Assembly (NCBI RefSeq): GCF_000745455.1
Contig: NZ_JQJI01000008.1
Location: 21,663 to 85,662 of the forward strand
DNA from: Mesoaciditoga lauensis cd-1655R = DSM 25116
Lineage (GTDB): Bacteria; Thermotogota; Thermotogae; Mesoaciditogales; Mesoaciditogaceae
Reading direction: 5' to 3'
Length of the DNA: 64,000 nucleotides
The translations under genes were made by a program, and so were the position numbers. The notes under the pieces are model-generated. The model was not told the DNA's origin. It did not search any database and saw only the letters and a program-made list of their open reading frames with translations. Of the stretch, positions 61,265 to 64,000 are shown one piece after another. The first letter of the stretch is position 1. Each line of letters begins with the position of its first letter.

Positions 61265-63715
61265 ATGCAGATCAAAGCAATACAATTTTCGAAGCAGGCG
61301 ATCTTGGACTTAAAGACGCTAGATGCCAGCGTAAGCAGCGGAATAAAGAGAATTACCAATCAATTATCCCAACAGGATTTTTCGGGAATAAAGAAGATAA
61401 AAAAGTCGAATCCACCTCTTTTTCGCGCAAGAGTTCAAAATTTAAGGGTGTTTTTTGACTACTATGACGGCGAAATAAGGATTTTGTCCGTTTTAAAAAG
61501 AAACGAAAGGACTTACAAGAACATCCCTCTTCCATCTTTCTTCAGAGAGTTTCAAAATGTTTCTTTGGATGCTTTAGAATGCGAAGATGTTGATTATCTC
61601 TCCGAATCTTATTATGAATACGACGGTTTGCCAAAATACAGGTTGACAAGTGAGAATTTGCCATCACAGGAAGAAATCGAGGCCTTTATAGAATCAAAAT
61701 ATCAGTTTTTCCCAGTTTTAGATCGAGAACAAGAAGAATTCATAAGCATGGTTATGAACAATCCCAAGGTTCTTTGGTCCATAAGGGGAGCGGCTGGAAG
61801 TGGCAAAAGTCTTGTGATGATGGAGTTGGCCATGAATATTGCCAATTTTAAAGGCGAAAAAGTCTTGATATTCGTTCCGAACAGAAGATTAGTTGAAAGA
61901 TACATGGATTTTCTCACACGTGTAAATGAAGAAAAAATCTTGGATCCAAGGGACATATCGTTCAACAACTCCATAGAAAAATTCCTCAACGATGAACAAC
62001 ATAAAATTCTTGTTTCCGACATTTACACTTTCATGCAAAGCATAGCCAAAATGAAAAAATTTTCCCCTCAAGATATCAAAGAGGCACTAAAAGAAAGGAT
62101 GAAATATTCAAACAACAAGAAGTTGAAAAATGCGGATATGGAGATCGTATACGAGCTTGTGAACTACTTTATGATCAAGAACAAAAAAATTTCGATGAAA
62201 AACAACCTTTTTGCAGAATACAGGGATCTGTATGAGAATTTAAGCAAAGAGCTGAACGCTGACAAATACAAGGCTCTTAAAAGGAAAATCAACAAAGCAG
62301 ATCATAGCGATCTGATAGATCTTGCGACGAAAAAAATTGAGAAAATTACCGTCCCCCACAGCAGAAAATTTCACATTTTCATAGATGAGGTTCAAGATTT
62401 TTCTGAAGATGAGTTCCAATTTTTATTCGAACTCTATGAAAAATTGAACAAAAAAGAAGATGTGAACTTTACCTTTTGCGGCGATACAAATCAAGCCGTT
62501 CGATTAAACGGCTTTGAGTTTGGAAAGATGATGAGAATAATTTCTTCGCACGGATTCAACGTAAAAAAGAAAGATTTCAAAAAAAATTACAGGACAAGTC
62601 GCCTTATATCTCAAGCAGCCAATTATCTGGTTAAAGAAGTTTTTTTCGATGTCTTCAAAAAAGAAAACGGAAAGAAGATAGAAAACATAGTGGATCCGAA
62701 CACCGTTATCTTCAGAGGTGCACGACCTAGAATAGCGGTGAGCTCAACGAAAACCATAAAAGAGGCCTTTTCAACGATAAGTGGCTTTAAATCCAATGAG
62801 AAACCTATTCTCATAGTTGAAGATGCATCTTTAAAAAGATTGTTCCCAAAAGGTCTGAACGCTAGCGATGCGGTCATAAACATATCACCTTCAGAGTGCA
62901 AGGGATTGGAATTTGACAAAATCACCCTTTTAGATCTTCTCCCAAACAAACCATCACATTACAACGTTTCTCGTTTATATACCTCTTTAACGCGCGCAAG
63001 GTTTGATGCCTTTTTGATAGAACCGCTTGAGAAATTTGACTCCTTATCGTATAAAGAAAAGATAAAAGGTTTCTTTGATATCATCAAAACAGAAGATCCT
63101 GATGAACTCGTTAAGATCATCATGGAATCTAAATCTATTTTGACATTTAGTGAAAAAGTATCACTAATCGAAAACAAAATGGATTCCAACGCTATAGAAG
63201 AAGAACTGATTATAAAAGAGATAAATGACATCGTAAAAGAGTCTAGTTGGATTGGAACAATTGAAAGGTTGTGCTTCAAATTCTTCGATAAGATCAAGAC
63301 CAAGATTGAAGATGATACGGAAAAATTGTACTCGCACATATGCCAGCTTACCACCTTTTCTAATTACGAATTAAAAGCAATTAGAGAAAACTATTTTGAA
63401 CATCCTTTTGAGTCTGTCAAATTTTGGAAGAAAGCTGGAAACGTCAGGGAAGCAAAAAGAGTGATAGACAAATACACGCAATCCAAGCCTCTCGAAACTA
63501 TAAAAGCGAGCACTTTTATTGATTATCAAGAAAAAATAGAAGAGGTAAAAGAAAGGTATTCTGGATACGATTACCTGATAAAAAGGCTGATGAATCAATA
63601 TAAGAAAGATCCTCAAATGAACAACAATATAGCTGTTATGCTAGCATTAAAAAAGGAAATATCAGAAGCTCAAGATGCTGTTATTCAGTTAACTCACGTT
63701 GTGCGTGAAGATTAA
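61265..63715 (+). CDS. RelE-like domain fused to superfamily 1 (UvrD-like) helicase
   Basis: An 816-residue protein. Residues 1-85 look like a RelE/ParE-type fold: IQFSKQAILDLKTLDASV, LFRARVQNLRVFFDYYDG and ILSVLKRNERTYKN follow the usual toxin pattern. The helicase part runs from about 150 to 620 with motif I RGAAGSGKSLVM, motif II IFIDEVQDFS, motif III FTFCGDTNQAV, motif IV FKKNYRTSRLI, motif V SECKGLEFD and motif VI VSRLYTSLTRARFDAFL. A helical C-terminal region of about 190 residues follows. No antitoxin gene is visible; the 120 bp upstream holds only a weak promoter (TATAAT). ATG follows GGGATGAG. Role unknown; defence or ribosome/nucleic-acid surveillance are inferences. The last codons overlap an element end. 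Confidence 0.82.
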   Translation: MQIKAIQFSKQAILDLKTLDASVSSGIKRITNQLSQQDFSGIKKIKKSNPPLFRARVQNLRVFFDYYDGEIRILSVLKRNERTYKNIPLPSFFREFQNVSLDALECEDVDYLSESYYEYDGLPKYRLTSENLPSQEEIEAFIESKYQFFPVLDREQEEFISMVMNNPKVLWSIRGAAGSGKSLVMMELAMNIANFKGEKVLIFVPNRRLVERYMDFLTRVNEEKILDPRDISFNNSIEKFLNDEQHKILVSDIYTFMQSIAKMKKFSPQDIKEALKERMKYSNNKKLKNADMEIVYELVNYFMIKNKKISMKNNLFAEYRDLYENLSKELNADKYKALKRKINKADHSDLIDLATKKIEKITVPHSRKFHIFIDEVQDFSEDEFQFLFELYEKLNKKEDVNFTFCGDTNQAVRLNGFEFGKMMRIISSHGFNVKKKDFKKNYRTSRLISQAANYLVKEVFFDVFKKENGKKIENIVDPNTVIFRGARPRIAVSSTKTIKEAFSTISGFKSNEKPILIVEDASLKRLFPKGLNASDAVINISPSECKGLEFDKITLLDLLPNKPSHYNVSRLYTSLTRARFDAFLIEPLEKFDSLSYKEKIKGFFDIIKTEDPDELVKIIMESKSILTFSEKVSLIENKMDSNAIEEELIIKEINDIVKESSWIGTIERLCFKFFDKIKTKIEDDTEKLYSHICQLTTFSNYELKAIRENYFEHPFESVKFWKKAGNVREAKRVIDKYTQSKPLETIKASTFIDYQEKIEEVKERYSGYDYLIKRLMNQYKKDPQMNNNIAVMLALKKEISEAQDAVIQLTHVVRED

Positions 63716-63721
63716 AAAAGC
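63693..63721 (+). repeat. Family I end fragment at the 3' end of the helicase gene
   Basis: CACGTTGTGCGTGAAGATTA matches the outer end of family I elements (for example the reverse complement near 6530-6548 and GTTGTGCGTGAACATTAC in copy 1). The last residues of the helicase (HVVRED) are encoded by it. Confidence 0.5.
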
Positions 63722-63762
63722 AAAATAAGCGTAAAGCGGGTCATTGAAAAAAGGCATAAATA

Positions 63763-63831
63763 TTGAAAAGCCGACAACACCTCATGTAAAATTAATTTGA
63801 CAAAACCAATCAACAGGAGGTGTTGCCGACA
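63763..63831 (+). promoter_or_regulatory. Inverted repeat covering the transposase ribosome site
   Basis: GCCGACAACACCTCATG at 63763-63786 and CAGGAGGTGTTGCCGAC just before the ATG are complementary with few mismatches. Pairing in the mRNA would hide the AGGAGG site, a way many insertion sequences limit transposase synthesis from read-through transcripts. Confidence 0.6.
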
Positions 63832-64000
63832 TGAATATTATGCCATCTATTTCAAAAATAACAAAATCTATTTTTGGACCTGTCTTCGAAGTTCATGAAT
63901 CATTTAATTCAAAGGATTCATTAATGCTCGTTCAAGGCGTGTTGGTAGGCAGAGGGAAATCGATTAATTCCATAGCAACATACAACCTTAGCAAAATATC
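63831..64000 (+). mobile_element. Insertion sequence, start of transposase gene (partial)
   Basis: Open frame running out of the window, starting MNIMPSISKITKSIFGPVFE with further VQGVLVGRGKSINSIATYN. This resembles the N-terminus of DDE transposases of IS4/IS701-type elements. The start has AGGAGG and lies directly after an inverted repeat. The IS family and left terminal repeat cannot be fixed without the rest of the sequence. Confidence 0.6.

Noticed and set aside
1..64000. tRNA or rRNA genes
   Set aside because: No cloverleaf with T-loop and anticodon pattern or rRNA-like stretch was noticed on either strand; a covariance search would be needed to be sure.

Overview
The window looks like a chromosomal segment of an AT-rich thermophile, most probably a member of the Thermotogota. 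This is inferred from gene content: a NiaR-type regulator, ROK regulators paired with sugar ABC transporters, a complex I/hydrogenase-4-like cluster, many TTG/GTG starts behind strong AGGAGG sites, and tight operons. No rRNA or tRNA was seen to confirm it.

Layout. 0-7.4 kb: the end of galactokinase, a CorA metal transporter, an Rpn-type nuclease, a SWIM-SNF2 helicase, a GNAT acetyltransferase and a tiny membrane protein. 7.4-12.5 kb: an exported PEGA-Kelch protein, repeats, a membrane diguanylate cyclase and a Cys-rich DUF6062-like protein. 12.5-19.1 kb: a six-gene operon for a membrane complex related to hydrogenase-4 and complex I. Its large subunit has lost the NiFe ligands, its small subunit has lost half of the Fe-S ligands, and no ferredoxin-like subunit is present. 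It is preceded by a fluoride (crcB) riboswitch with an overlapping terminator. 19.6-24.2 kb: an exported coiled-coil protein, then a second fluoride riboswitch with a terminator in front of two MutS-like ATPases. 24.5-33.6 kb: RapZ, a phosphoesterase, a ROK-NagZ-ABC sugar operon with a clear promoter/operator, and threonine synthase.

34.3-42.8 kb: a second PEGA-Kelch protein, a ROK regulator, a GH38 mannosidase remnant, and a coupled cluster (ROK kinase, GmhA-like isomerase, DHS-like protein, heptose-kinase/HAD fusion) that looks like a heptose-phosphate pathway. 42.9-48 kb: a short tyrosine recombinase, a HAD hydrolase, a PatB-like C-S lyase, an archaeal-type ATPase and a ferritin-like protein. 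48.4-56 kb: a class II amidotransferase, an orphan peptide-binding protein, a frameshifted GrpB, MsrA, an Old Yellow Enzyme, a CysE-CysK pair and NiaR. 56.7-61.1 kb: a five-gene unit containing a two-ATPase, two-permease ABC exporter. 61.3-63.7 kb: an 816-residue protein joining a RelE-like domain to a superfamily 1 helicase. 63.8 kb to the end: the start of a transposase.

A family of roughly 200-330 bp imperfect inverted repeats occurs about ten times in the intergenic spaces, with deletion derivatives, and a second GC-rich palindromic family occurs about five times. The most notable items are the redox-dead complex under predicted fluoride control, the two fluoride switches about 2 kb apart, and the RelE-helicase fusion with no antitoxin.
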